Source of the DNA: Bradyrhizobium sp. in8p8
Lineage (GTDB): Bacteria > Pseudomonadota > Alphaproteobacteria > Rhizobiales > Xanthobacteraceae
Assembly (NCBI RefSeq): GCF_000426845.1
Contig: NZ_AUGD01000008.1
Coordinates: forward strand, 186,001-250,000
Direction: 5' to 3'
Length of the DNA: 64,000 bases
Shown here piece after piece: positions 17,151-25,832 of this stretch (positions are counted from its first letter, which is position 1; the number at the start of each line of letters is the position of its first letter). The notes below the pieces were generated by a model, which was not told where the DNA came from, searched no databases, and worked only from the letters and a program-made list of their open reading frames with translations. Made by a program: the position numbers and the translations under genes.

Positions 17151-18791
17151 TCAGAACAGGCTGCCCTGATCCACCGGCTTGGCCAACCGCTTCGGTGCGG
17201 GCTTGGTTTCCTGCGCAGCCGGCTTCGGTTGCGCCGGCGCGCGCTTTGCGGCGGGAGGCGGGCGATCCGCATCCGCCGTCGCGCCGACGCGGCCGTCCGC
17301 GAACTCGATCTCGACGCGTGCCCCCGGACCGATCGAGTCCGCGGCATGCACGGGGTGGCCGGCCTCGTCGCGCACCAGTGCAAAGCCGCGCGCGAGCACG
17401 CTGCGATAGGACAGCGCGGAAAGCAGCTTGCCGCTGTTCTCGACCCGAGTGTCGAGCCGGTGCAGGAGCGTCGCAAGCGCACGCCCCGCGCGCTCGGCGA
17501 GGCGATGCGTGCGCTCGCGCTGGCGGGCGATCGCGTTGCGCTGCGCCTGCGCGTTGGACAGCTTCGAGGCGCGCAGGCGTACCTCCAGCCCGGCAAAGCG
17601 ATCGCGCCGCTGCCGCAGCAGCGAGCGCGCCGAGAGGCCGAGCCGTTCGCCGCACACGGTGAGGCGGTGATCGGCTTGCGCGATCTGGCCGTGCAGCACC
17701 CGCAAGGTCAGCTTGGCGCCGGCGGCCGTGAACCGGCGGAAATGCGCATGCGTGTTGGCCTTGAGGCAGCGGGGCAGGGACGCGCCCGCCGAATCCAGCC
17801 GCTGCCTGGGAATGGCGAGCAGATCGGAGGCCGCGGGCAGCGCGCGCGCGGCGGCGCGCAGCTCGCTGCGGCGGCTCTCCTGGGCGCGCTGCCAATAGGC
17901 GCGGGTGCGGCGGCCGAGGTCGGCGACCTCGATGAGCAATTCGCTGCGCACGGGAACGGCCATCTCGGCCGCTGCCGTCGGCGTCGGCGCGCGCTTGTCG
18001 GCGACGAAATCGATCAGCGTGATGTCGGTCTCGTGCCCGACCGCCGAGATCAGCGGGATCATGCTCTCGGCCGCGGCGCGCACCACGATCTCCTCGTTGA
18101 ACGACCAGAGATCCTCCAGCGAGCCGCCGCCGCGCGCGACGATCAGCACGTCGGGGCGCGGAATCCTGCCGCCCTCCGGCAGCGCGTTGAAGCCGCGGAT
18201 CGCCGCCGCGACCTGCTCGGCCGAGCCTTCGCCCTGCACCTTGACCGGCCATACCAGCACGCGGCGGGGGAAGCGGTCCTCAAGCCGATGCAGGATGTCG
18301 CGGATCACGGCGCCGGTCGGCGAGGTCACGACGCCGATCACCTCGGGGAGCCAGGGCAGAAGCTGCTTGCGCGCCTCGTCGAACAGGCCTTCGGCGGCGA
18401 GCTTCTTCTTGCGCTCCTCCATCAGCGCCATCAGCGCGCCGATGCCGGCCGGCTCCAGCGCCTCGATCACGATCTGGTATTTCGAGGAGCCCGGATAGGT
18501 CGTGAGCTTGCCGGTGGCGATGACCTCGAGCCCTTCCTGGGGCTTGAAGCGCATGCGGCCGTGCACGCCCTTCCAGATCACCGCCTCGATCTTGGCGCTC
18601 TCGTCCTTGAGCGCGAAATAGCAATGGCCGGAGGAATGGGCGCCGCGAAAGCCGGAAATCTCGCCGCGGACCCGGACATGGCCGAAGGCGTCCTCCACCG
18701 TCCGCTTCAAGGACTGGGAGAGCTCGGAGACGGTGAATTCGGGCGCGTTGAGCAGTTGTTCCGCAGGCGGCATCGGCAAACGATTCGGCAT
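17151..18791 (-). CDS. xseA: Exodeoxyribonuclease VII large subunit
   Basis: 546-residue catalytic subunit of the single-strand exonuclease VII. It has an N-terminal OB-fold (FTVSELSQSLKRTVEDAFGHVRVRGEISG), the core with ALMEERKKKLAAEGLFD, DVLIVARGGGSLEDLW and GHETDITLIDFVADKRAPTPTAAAE, and an Ala/Pro/Lys-rich tail ending DQGSLF. I use ATG 18791 (MPNRLPMPP); the frame is open to 18914, but those residues do not look conserved and run into the operator of the divergent gene. The small subunit gene is not in this window. Confidence 0.95.
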   Translation of the reverse strand: MPNRLPMPPAEQLLNAPEFTVSELSQSLKRTVEDAFGHVRVRGEISGFRGAHSSGHCYFALKDESAKIEAVIWKGVHGRMRFKPQEGLEVIATGKLTTYPGSSKYQIVIEALEPAGIGALMALMEERKKKLAAEGLFDEARKQLLPWLPEVIGVVTSPTGAVIRDILHRLEDRFPRRVLVWPVKVQGEGSAEQVAAAIRGFNALPEGGRIPRPDVLIVARGGGSLEDLWSFNEEIVVRAAAESMIPLISAVGHETDITLIDFVADKRAPTPTAAAEMAVPVRSELLIEVADLGRRTRAYWQRAQESRRSELRAAARALPAASDLLAIPRQRLDSAGASLPRCLKANTHAHFRRFTAAGAKLTLRVLHGQIAQADHRLTVCGERLGLSARSLLRQRRDRFAGLEVRLRASKLSNAQAQRNAIARQRERTHRLAERAGRALATLLHRLDTRVENSGKLLSALSYRSVLARGFALVRDEAGHPVHAADSIGPGARVEIEFADGRVGATADADRPPPAAKRAPAQPKPAAQETKPAPKRLAKPVDQGSLF

Positions 18792-18893
18792 TTTGGGGTC
18801 GCGCCGGACGTTAAGGATTTTCGTAGGCAAGCGCCAATCGATTCCCATTGGGCGGGAACCCGGCGCGAAGACGCTCACTTGACTCCGGGTTCG

Positions 18894-18925
18894 TTTCATA
18901 TATGAAATTACCAAATCATATATGA
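18894..18925. promoter_or_regulatory. Tandem palindromic operator before the acetoacetate decarboxylase operon
   Basis: Perfect 14-bp palindrome TTTCATATATGAAA at 18894-18907 and a second copy of its 10-bp core TCATATATGA at 18916-18925. The centres are exactly 20 bp (two helical turns) apart. The pair lies 21 bases before ATG 18946 and upstream of xseA on the other strand. The geometry fits two dimers of a MarR-, GntR- or IclR-like repressor; the regulator is not identified, although an IclR gene lies at 24930-25694. Confidence 0.7.
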
Positions 18926-18945
18926 ATTAAGAGGAAGCGGACCCG

Positions 18946-19749
18946 ATGACGGTGGCCACAGATCCCGACGATCCGCGCGCACGCATGTTCGGGGACTATC
19001 GGCTCAAGCCGAACAGCGGGGTCAATCCGCCCTATTCGCCGGCCTATCCGGTCGAGTGGGGCTGCACGTTGCGGACCGTCGAGATCATGACCCGCGTGGC
19101 GCCGGGTAAGGTCGCGACCCTGCTCGCCGACACGCCGTTCGAGATCGCAAGCGATCGCGTCGCCTTCCGCTTCATGCGTTCGCCTGGCCACTCCCTCGCC
19201 GTACACGCCGGCGAGATGTTCGATCTGATGATCTCGGTTCCCGTGCGCTACAAGGGACTGTTCACCGAGACGCACATCTTCATGTATTGCAGCGATCCCA
19301 TGGGGATCTGCGCCGGGCGCGAAGTGTTCGGCTACACCAAGAAGGATGCGCACTACGCGTTCGACGAGCATCCGGACGGCTCGATCACCGGATGGGTCCG
19401 GCGCCGCGGAATTCCGCTCGCCGATTTCGCCTTCACGCCGGATCCGTCCGCGCCCGTGGTCCGGGTCGTCGATGGCGACGAACTGCCGGCGGGTGAGATC
19501 CACGTGCGCCGCTTGCCGCACCCCGAGCGGCTCGGCACGGCCTATGCCGACATCGCCTACCGCCGCACGCCGTTGAAATATTCCAGGCCGCTGCCGGGCC
19601 GCGCCTCGATGACGCTGCACGCCTGCGCGTACGATCCGATCGCCGAACTCGAGCCGGAGATCCTCGGCGCGCATTTCATGGTGTCGGACGTCTATGGCGG
19701 CGGATTCGAGGTCGAGGACCGGCGGCTCATCGAGCGGCTCACTCCCTGA
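18946..19749 (+). CDS. Acetoacetate decarboxylase family protein
   Basis: 267-residue protein of the acetoacetate decarboxylase superfamily. The catalytic-lysine region GREVFGYTKKDAHY is present at about residue 124, along with a C-terminal beta-cone section (GGFEVEDRRLIERL). True enzymes convert acetoacetate to acetone, but many bacterial relatives act on other beta-keto acids or perform aldol/hydrolase chemistry. It leads a three-gene run with an ABC binding protein and an SDR, so a catabolic role for an imported compound is more likely than solventogenesis. It is controlled by the double palindrome just upstream. Confidence 0.85.
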   Translation: MTVATDPDDPRARMFGDYRLKPNSGVNPPYSPAYPVEWGCTLRTVEIMTRVAPGKVATLLADTPFEIASDRVAFRFMRSPGHSLAVHAGEMFDLMISVPVRYKGLFTETHIFMYCSDPMGICAGREVFGYTKKDAHYAFDEHPDGSITGWVRRRGIPLADFAFTPDPSAPVVRVVDGDELPAGEIHVRRLPHPERLGTAYADIAYRRTPLKYSRPLPGRASMTLHACAYDPIAELEPEILGAHFMVSDVYGGGFEVEDRRLIERLTP

Positions 19750-19832
19750 ACAATAAGATCAGCCTGCATGCGATGTACGTGCGGGCGGCGAATACCGGGA
19801 AGAAACACGCACAAGGCAAGGAGGGCCTCGAC

Positions 19833-21074
19833 ATGGCAGGACGATTTCGGGTGAGCCGCCGCCGGCTGCTGGCTGGCGCCGGCGGACTGGCGCTGGGCAT
19901 GGCAGGGCTCGGTGCGCGGGCGCAGGAGACGAAGCCGCTCCGCATCGGCGTGCTGACCGACATGTCCAGCCTCTATGCCGATGTCACCGGCCCGGGCTCG
20001 CTGCTGGCAGCGAAAATGGCGGTCGAGGATTTCCAGGCCTCGGGTCCAAGGATGACCCGGCCGATCGAGATCATCAGCGGCGACCACATGAACAAGGCCG
20101 ATCTCGGCGCCAACATCGCGCGCGAATGGATCGACCGGCAGAGCGTCGATGTCATCGTCGATGCGCCGAACTCGGCCGTCGCCCTCGCGGTGCGCAACGT
20201 CGTGCAGCAGAACAACAAGACGCTGCTGGTGTCGGGCGCCTCATCGTCGGACCTCACCGGCAAGTCCTGCTCGCCCAATCTCGTGCACTGGACCTACGAC
20301 ACCTACGCGCTGTCGTCGGGTGTCGCGCGCGCCGTCGTCGAGAGCGGCGGCAAGAGCTGGTTCCTGCTCACCGCCGATTACGCCTTCGGCCATGCCATGG
20401 AAGGCGACATCAGGAACGTCGTGCAGAAATCCAGCGGCAAGGTTCTCGGCGCCGTTCGCACGCCGATCAACACGCAGGACTTCTCCTCCTTCCTGTTGCA
20501 GGCCCAGTCGTCGAAGGCGGAGATCATCGCGTTGATCAATGCCGGCGGCGACACCATCAATTCGATCAAGCAGGCGGTCGAATTCGGCATTCCGCAAGGC
20601 GGCCAGCGCGTGGTCGCTACGGTGCTGTATCTCAGCGACGTGCATTCGCTCGGCTTGAAGATCGCGCAGGGCCTGCAGTTCACCGAGTCCTTCTACTGGG
20701 ACCTGAATGACGACACGCGCGCATGGACCAGGCGCTTTGCGCCGCGCAACAACGGCCGCTATCCGACCGCATTGCATGCGGGCGCCTATGCCACGACGCT
20801 GCACTACCTCAAGGCCGTCGATGCGCTCGGCGCCTCCGGCGACGGCAAGGCCGTGGTCGAGCAGATGAAGAAGCTGCCGACCGATGATCCCCTGTTCGGC
20901 AAGGGCAGCGTGCGCGCCGACGGTCGCAAGCTGCACAACATGTATTTGTTCGAGGTGAAGACGCCCGGCGATTCCAAATATCCCTGGGACTATTACAAGC
21001 TGGTCAAGACCATTGCGCCGTCCGAGGCCTGGCGGCCGCTGGCGGATGGCGGCTGCGAGTTCCTGAAGTCGTGA
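19833..21074 (+). CDS. ABC transporter substrate-binding protein, branched-chain amino acid (LivK) type
   Basis: 413-residue periplasmic binding protein. ATG 19833 has a strong AGGAGG site eight bases before it and starts a Tat-like signal (SRRRLLAGAGGLALGMAGLGARAQ). The mature protein begins PLRIGVLTDMSSLYADVTGPG, typical of the family that binds amides, aromatic acids or amino acids. No permease or ATPase genes lie nearby, so it probably shares a transporter encoded elsewhere. It is sandwiched between acetoacetate decarboxylase and SDR genes, implying that it delivers the substrate of that pathway. Confidence 0.9.
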   Translation: MAGRFRVSRRRLLAGAGGLALGMAGLGARAQETKPLRIGVLTDMSSLYADVTGPGSLLAAKMAVEDFQASGPRMTRPIEIISGDHMNKADLGANIAREWIDRQSVDVIVDAPNSAVALAVRNVVQQNNKTLLVSGASSSDLTGKSCSPNLVHWTYDTYALSSGVARAVVESGGKSWFLLTADYAFGHAMEGDIRNVVQKSSGKVLGAVRTPINTQDFSSFLLQAQSSKAEIIALINAGGDTINSIKQAVEFGIPQGGQRVVATVLYLSDVHSLGLKIAQGLQFTESFYWDLNDDTRAWTRRFAPRNNGRYPTALHAGAYATTLHYLKAVDALGASGDGKAVVEQMKKLPTDDPLFGKGSVRADGRKLHNMYLFEVKTPGDSKYPWDYYKLVKTIAPSEAWRPLADGGCEFLKS

Positions 21075-21829
21075 GCGGTGCTGACCGGCCGCCGGTCGCG
21101 CTGGTCACCGGCGGCGGGGGCGATATCGGGCGCGCCATTGCGTTGAGGCTGGCGCGGATGAGCGCTGCGGTCGCGATCGTCGACCGCGACGAAGCGGCTG
21201 CACGCTCCACGGCGCAACTGGTCGAGGAGGGTGGGGCAAGGGCGCTCGCCATCCGCGCGGATGTCTCGCGCGCGCAGGATACGATCGCCTTCGTCGAGGC
21301 GACGGAAGCACGCCTGGGGCCGATCGGCATCTTCGCCAACAATGCGGGCATCGAGGGCGTCGTCGCGCCTCTCCACGAATACCCCGACGAGACGTTCGAT
21401 CGATTGCTGCAGGTGAACGTCAGGGGCGTGTTTCTCGGCCTCAAGCACGTGATCGCAAGGATGATGCAGCGTGGGACGGGCGCAATCATCAACACGGCAT
21501 CGACCTCCGCGATCCGCGGGCGTGCAGGGCTCGCCGGCTATGTCGCCTCCAAGCACGCGGTGCTCGGGCTGACACGCACCGCGGCGCTCGATGTGGCCGG
21601 GACGAGGATCAGGGTCAACGCCGTTCTGCCCGGACCGGTCGAGTCGCGCATGATCCGGGAACTGGAGGGCCAGGCGCATGACAGCGCCATTGCGTTGCGT
21701 CGAAACGTTGCGACAGCGCATGGGCGGCCGCAGGATGTCGCGAACGTCGTTGCCTTTCTCGCCTCCGACGAGGCGGCGCATGTGAATGGTGCCGCCTGGG
21801 TCGTGGACGGCGGGATGACGCTGGCCTAG
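21071..21829 (+). CDS. SDR family oxidoreductase
   Basis: 252-residue classical short-chain dehydrogenase: cofactor loop TGGGGDIG, NNAGIEG, catalytic Ser (NTASTSAI) and YVASKHA, plus the C-terminal VDGGMTLA. GTG start at 21071 overlaps the stop of the binding-protein gene, giving translational coupling. Probably oxidises or reduces a hydroxy/keto intermediate of the pathway fed by the two upstream genes; the substrate cannot be read from the sequence. Confidence 0.88.
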   Translation: MSGADRPPVALVTGGGGDIGRAIALRLARMSAAVAIVDRDEAAARSTAQLVEEGGARALAIRADVSRAQDTIAFVEATEARLGPIGIFANNAGIEGVVAPLHEYPDETFDRLLQVNVRGVFLGLKHVIARMMQRGTGAIINTASTSAIRGRAGLAGYVASKHAVLGLTRTAALDVAGTRIRVNAVLPGPVESRMIRELEGQAHDSAIALRRNVATAHGRPQDVANVVAFLASDEAAHVNGAAWVVDGGMTLA

Positions 21830-21832
21830 CTC

Positions 21833-21932
21833 GTTTTCGAGCGAAGTGGGTACCGGTTTGCGCAAAGAAAACGCGTCAAACAAGAATCTGGAGCTTCGGT
21901 TCTGATTCAATCAGAACCGAAAATGCTCTAGC
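21833..21932. repeat. Rhizobiales-type dispersed intergenic element
   Basis: About 100 bp between the SDR gene and the convergent epimerase gene. It contains a TTTTCGAGCGAAGTGG block, an AAAACGCGTCAAA block, and the stem CGGTTCTGATT/AATCAGAACCG at 21898-21919, followed by AAAATGCTCTAG. I recognise this layout as a repeat found many times in rhizobial chromosomes; the hairpin may serve both genes as terminator. Confidence 0.65.
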
Positions 21933-21948
21933 GCCTGACGCTCTGCCG

Positions 21949-23019
21949 TCAGGAGACGGCGACTGCACGCAGGTCGCCGCGATGGCCGGCCAGACTGGCG
22001 AGGCTGGCTTCGCCCTGCCGCATCGCGGCAAGTCCCTCCGTCATCGTGATTTGCGGCGCGTAGCCCAGCTCGGCCTGCGCCTTGGCTGTGCTGATCGTGA
22101 ACGGCTTGCCGATAAGGCGCAGCATCTGGCGCGTGATCGGCGGCTCGCCGCCGAGGCGCAGGATGCGCCACGCTGCGCCCATGAGGCCGGCCATGGTCCA
22201 GGCCATGGCGAACGGGACGGACTTGTCTGGCGGGCTCACCCCGCGGGTGGCGAGCAGCGACGAGATGAAGCTCTTGAGCGTGCTCTGCTCCGAATCTGCG
22301 ACGAAGTACGCCTCCCCGCCACGACCCCGATCCGCGGCGAGTATCAGCGCGGAGCACAGATTGTCGACGTGACAGCTCGAGATGGCCTGCGTGCCGCCAG
22401 CGACCCATTGCCACCGGCCGGCCTTTACCGTCTGCACCATGTGATCGAGGGTCGGCATGTTGCCTCCCCAGACAAAGGGCGGCCGCAGCGCGATCGTCTC
22501 CAGGCCCGGGCGGACGCCGCTCGCGGCCAGCAAGACACGCTCGCCCTCAGCTTTCGATGAGGCGTAGGGCGAGAAGGCGCGGACTTGCAGCGGAAGGCTC
22601 TCGTCGGCATTCGACATCGGCTCGGGATCACCCATGACCACCGCCGCTGCGCTGACCGCGACCACGCGGCGCACGCTGGCCGTCGCCGCCGCCGCGTTCA
22701 CGACCACGCGCGTGCCCTCGACGTTGGTCCGGTCGAAAAGCTCGCGCTTGCCCCAAAGCTTGAAGTGCGCGGCGGCGTGAAACACGATTTCGCAGCCTTG
22801 CATCGCCATTCGCAGCGCCTGCTCGTTGTCGAGCGCACCCCGCACCGGCGTCGCTCCCAGCGCTTTGACCTGCGCCTCGCTCGAAGCGCTTCGGGCCAGC
22901 GCCCGCACCTGCCAGCCGTGGCTGAGAAGGTGCGAGATCAGGCGGCCGCCGACGAAGCCGGAGCCGCCGGTCACGAGCGCAATTCGGGCCTGTTCGGATG
23001 GCTTCAGGGCATCAGTCAT
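21949..23019 (-). CDS. NAD-dependent epimerase/dehydratase (extended SDR)
   Basis: 356-residue extended short-chain dehydrogenase, with the Rossmann motif TGGSGFVGGRL, the FHAAAHFKLWG segment and the catalytic YASSKAEGE. Similar proteins are annotated as 3-beta-hydroxysteroid dehydrogenase/isomerase-like or dihydroflavonol reductase-like; the true substrate is unknown. ATG 23019 has a GAGAGG ribosome site; the frame is open 17 codons further. It is divergent from a TetR gene across a 136-bp gap, and is probably that regulator's target. Confidence 0.85.
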   Translation of the reverse strand: MTDALKPSEQARIALVTGGSGFVGGRLISHLLSHGWQVRALARSASSEAQVKALGATPVRGALDNEQALRMAMQGCEIVFHAAAHFKLWGKRELFDRTNVEGTRVVVNAAAATASVRRVVAVSAAAVVMGDPEPMSNADESLPLQVRAFSPYASSKAEGERVLLAASGVRPGLETIALRPPFVWGGNMPTLDHMVQTVKAGRWQWVAGGTQAISSCHVDNLCSALILAADRGRGGEAYFVADSEQSTLKSFISSLLATRGVSPPDKSVPFAMAWTMAGLMGAAWRILRLGGEPPITRQMLRLIGKPFTISTAKAQAELGYAPQITMTEGLAAMRQGEASLASLAGHRGDLRAVAVS

Positions 23020-23077
23020 GGCGAACCTCTCGGGCTGGATTAAGCCTGATGATGTCGCGCACCCGTTCAAAAGTCAA

Positions 23078-23101
23078 CGAACATAATTCATATCTTGTTC
23101 G
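23078..23101. promoter_or_regulatory. Candidate TetR operator
   Basis: 24-bp interrupted palindrome with perfect arms CGAACA (23078-23083) and TGTTCG (23096-23101); 8 of 12 positions match overall. It lies between the divergent epimerase and TetR genes in an AT-richer stretch, the normal site for an autoregulatory TetR operator. Confidence 0.5.
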
Positions 23102-23155
23102 GATTTGCGCGCAGGGCGGCTTTGCTGTACTTTTCGCCAGCAAACGCAGGTCGAT

Positions 23156-23773
23156 ATGCCTTCAAGTCCTTCTTCCGACGACAATTCGTTCCGAGAGCAG
23201 ATTCTCGAAACCGCGCGAGCCCAGGTGCGTCGGCATGGCGAGGCAAAGACGAACGTGGTCGACATCGCGCGCGCGCTCGGCACGTCGCACACCACGATCT
23301 ATCGCCACTTCCGCTCCAAGGCCGACATCTTCGACGCCCTCGTCGTTGAAATGATGCGCGACGAGGAAGAGATGGCGAGACAGTTCGTCGAGGCGCGAGG
23401 ATCCTTCGCGGAACGCCTGGAGGGCATGGTGCTGGCGCTGCACGCCCGCAAGCGCGAACGGTTCACGGCCGACGCGGAGGTCTATGGCCTGTACCGCCGG
23501 ATCGTGGAGGAGCGGCCTGAGATCATCGCGGCGTATGCGAAAGCGATGACGTCTCTGGTCGGCCGCATCCTGACCGACGCAAAAAAGCGCGGCGAAATCC
23601 GGGTTGATGACGTCGAGGCCGCGGCCGGCGTCGTGCGGGACGCGGTGACCGTGTTCGTCCATCCCGTCCACGTGGCAGCCGCCGTCGCGGCCAATCTCCC
23701 CAGCGAGAAGATGGCCCGCAACGTCGTGCGCACGATTTGCGCCGGATTCAAAGCGGGTGCCAAACTGACGTGA
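23156..23773 (+). CDS. TetR/AcrR family transcriptional regulator
   Basis: 205-residue regulator with an N-terminal helix-turn-helix (ILETARAQVRRHGE..., VVDIARALGTSHTTIYRHFRSKADIFDAL, given by its key blocks) and a variable C-terminal ligand domain. I start at ATG 23156 (MPSSPSSDD), because the upstream 17 codons of the open frame are unlike TetR N-termini. It is divergent from the epimerase gene and most likely represses it and itself through the palindrome at 23078-23101. Confidence 0.88.
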   Translation: MPSSPSSDDNSFREQILETARAQVRRHGEAKTNVVDIARALGTSHTTIYRHFRSKADIFDALVVEMMRDEEEMARQFVEARGSFAERLEGMVLALHARKRERFTADAEVYGLYRRIVEERPEIIAAYAKAMTSLVGRILTDAKKRGEIRVDDVEAAAGVVRDAVTVFVHPVHVAAAVAANLPSEKMARNVVRTICAGFKAGAKLT

Positions 23774-23844
23774 GTCCGGTGTCGGCGCGCTGATCGACCC
23801 GGAGCGGAAGTCGCGCCCGGCAGGGCTGTCGCTCGCAGCGCGCC

Positions 23845-24390
23845 TCAGGTCTCTCGCTCGGGATTTACCGAGATCAGGCGTGAGATAGCCTCGGCACTCT
23901 GAGATGGCTTCAGATTATTTACATCGAGGGTGACTGCAGGCTGAGGCATCGATACCATGCAGGCGTCGAACTGCGGTCGAAGTGCGCGCAGTAGCGACAG
24001 GTCCCGCATCTTGCCGAATGCGGCACGATTGTCATCGACCAGGCGTCGCTCTTGCTCTGCCTGTTCCAGGTGCAGTGCCACGAAGATGACCTCGCCGCCA
24101 TTCCGCTCCACGAGTTCTTTTACCCGGACCGGGAAGTCCCCAGCCACCGTTGGCTCGGGGGCGAATGTGAATATCAACGATCGCTTCTCCTTGGCAGCTT
24201 CCTCGAACACGGCCATCCAGAACTGTTCGCGCAAACGCGAGAATGCCTCCGTGCCGAACGGAAACACCGAGCCAACTGCGTCGACGACGAGGTGATTGTG
24301 AAACAGCGCAATCCCTGTCCGGGAGGCAAGATGGCGCGCGATAGTCAGTTTGCCCGAGGCGACTTGCCCATAGATGAAAATAAGCTGCAT
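23845..24390 (-). CDS. P-loop kinase-like protein (AAA_33/shikimate-kinase-like)
   Basis: 181-residue protein starting with a nucleotide-binding fold: MQLIFIYGQVASGKLT carries a Walker A-type GxxxxGK(L/T). The hydrophobic strand EVIFVALHLEQ and an arginine-containing lid (ERRLVDDNRAAFGKM) follow. This is the size and order of small-molecule kinases of the shikimate/gluconate kinase superfamily, but substrate motifs are not recognisable. It is transcribed alone and convergent with tetR. Confidence 0.7.
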   Translation of the reverse strand: MQLIFIYGQVASGKLTIARHLASRTGIALFHNHLVVDAVGSVFPFGTEAFSRLREQFWMAVFEEAAKEKRSLIFTFAPEPTVAGDFPVRVKELVERNGGEVIFVALHLEQAEQERRLVDDNRAAFGKMRDLSLLRALRPQFDACMVSMPQPAVTLDVNNLKPSQSAEAISRLISVNPERET

Positions 24391-24584
24391 CGGATCATGA
24401 TATCACACTGACACCCTCGAAGGCGTCTCCTGGAATCGCCAGGCAGGCATTGCCGCGGCTCGACCAGGAGCCTCAACGGAATCGGGAACAATGCCGTGGG
24501 GATCTGATTGGAACGTTGTACGCCCGATCCTGGGATCAACCAGCGAGTTTCCTGGGAGGCGTCTTATCAGGAAGGAGCCACCAA

Positions 24585-24773
24585 ATGGATGACGAACGAA
24601 AATCATCAAGGGCGGGGCAACAGGCCGCCGAAGGCTTGCGTGAAGCAGCGTCCAAGGAAGAAGCGAAGAACGAGAGCAGGATGGGGCACGATCTGGCCAA
24701 GGGGGCTGATCGTTTCGAAGAGCGCTCGAAAAGCTCCGATGGAAAAAGCGCAGAAGAGAAGCAAGAAGGATGA
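24585..24773 (+). CDS. Small, highly charged hypothetical protein (62 residues)
   Basis: ATG 24585 is preceded by a good AAGGAG ribosome site at ideal spacing. The product is almost entirely hydrophilic (Glu, Lys, Ser, Arg, Gly; no hydrophobic core, one block RMGHDLAKGADRF), so it is predicted to be disordered, reminiscent of stress-induced small proteins. No family recognised. The ribosome site and charge bias make it more likely than not a real gene. Confidence 0.5.
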   Translation: MDDERKSSRAGQQAAEGLREAASKEEAKNESRMGHDLAKGADRFEERSKSSDGKSAEEKQEG

Positions 24774-24863
24774 AAGCAGCAGAGCACGATGGGTAGATCT
24801 GCCCGCGCATCGCGCTTGAGCGGGTTGGCTTTGGCTGAAGCGATCCCGGCGGGTTCGGTGCAA

Positions 24864-24885
24864 CCTCTCCCGCGAGCGGGAGAGG
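24864..24885. terminator. GC-rich hairpin CCTCTCCCGC/GCGGGAGAGG
   Basis: 10-bp perfect inverted repeat at 24864-24873 and 24876-24885 with a two-base centre, between the small charged protein gene and the convergent iclR gene. No U-tract follows, so it is either a factor-dependent terminator or one of the dispersed CTCTCCC-type repeats seen in Bradyrhizobium intergenic DNA. Confidence 0.5.
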
Positions 24886-24929
24886 GAGTGCAATTGCGTT
24901 GTAGCAATCAAGCCTGATCCCAACCTACG

Positions 24930-25694
24930 TCAGGACACGCCGCCGATCTTCTCGGAGACGATCCTGGCCGCATTGCGCAGCTCGGCGGCGATGGTGCCGG
25001 CCTCGCTAGCGGGGATTTGATCCTGCCGCACCAGCGGGACGGTCATCGCGGCCACCGCGCGGCCTGAGGCTTCGACGATCGGGCAGCTATAGGCCAGGAT
25101 GCGCGTATAGCCGTCGTCATTGGAGAAGTTTCCTCCCTCCGCCGAAATGCGGTCGAGCGCGGCAAGCGCCTTTTTCGTGCTGATCCGGTCATTGGTCGCG
25201 ATGACCTGCGCAAGCTCCTCGCGCCGGCCCTCGAGCTGGAAGGCCGCCAGCACCTTCGCGGAGGCGTATTGCTGGGTGAGCGGAAACACCGCGCCGACCT
25301 TGACCGACCAGCCCATCAGCCATTCCGGCTCGATCCGGGCGATCACCATGAACTGCTCGCCGTGCAGCACCGTGAGGTGACAGGACAATTGCACGCGCGA
25401 CGCCAGCTGCTCCATCACCGGCAGCGCCGCCTTCAGCAGCCGCTCGGTCGGCGGGAATTGCGAGGCGATCCGGAACAGCTTCAGCGTCAAGGTGTATTCG
25501 CCGGTCGCCGGGTCGCGCGCGACATAGCCGCGCCGCTCCAGCGCCACCAGCATCCGGAAGATCTCGCTGACGGAGCGCCCGACGCGTTCGGCAAGCTGCT
25601 TCTGGCTCATTCCGCGCGCAGCGCCCGCCAATGCCTCCAGAAGGTCCAGCCCTTTTTCCAGGGCGGGCGCGCCCGGCTGCGGCTTTTCAGTCAT
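24930..25694 (-). CDS. IclR family transcriptional regulator
   Basis: 254-residue regulator: N-terminal winged helix (ALEKGLDLLEALAGAARGMSQKQLAERVGRSVSEIFRMLVALERRGY, summarised by its blocks) and the GAF-like effector domain with VQLSCHLTVLHGEQFMVIARIE and the C-terminal GRAVAAMTVPLV. ATG 25694 gives MTEKPQPGAPALEKG, the usual IclR beginning. Orphan in position; IclR regulators often control small catabolic operons such as the acetoacetate-decarboxylase run 5 kb upstream, but no direct link is visible. Confidence 0.9.
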   Translation of the reverse strand: MTEKPQPGAPALEKGLDLLEALAGAARGMSQKQLAERVGRSVSEIFRMLVALERRGYVARDPATGEYTLTLKLFRIASQFPPTERLLKAALPVMEQLASRVQLSCHLTVLHGEQFMVIARIEPEWLMGWSVKVGAVFPLTQQYASAKVLAAFQLEGRREELAQVIATNDRISTKKALAALDRISAEGGNFSNDDGYTRILAYSCPIVEASGRAVAAMTVPLVRQDQIPASEAGTIAAELRNAARIVSEKIGGVS

Positions 25695-25832
25695 CTCTGG
25701 GCCTTGTTGGATCAGCGCTTTGCGAGCACGCGGGGGAAATGCAATTCCCGTGTAGCCGATTGCTCGCACGGCGAAAAGTCGATCGCCGGCAAGCGCCTGG
25801 CCGAGCTCGACGAGCTCACCACCAGACAGTTC

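Noticed and set aside
24460..24584. Possible EcfG-type stress promoter (GGAAC boxes) before the small charged protein gene
   Set aside because: Two GGAAC sequences exist but neither has a CGTT box at 16-17 bp.
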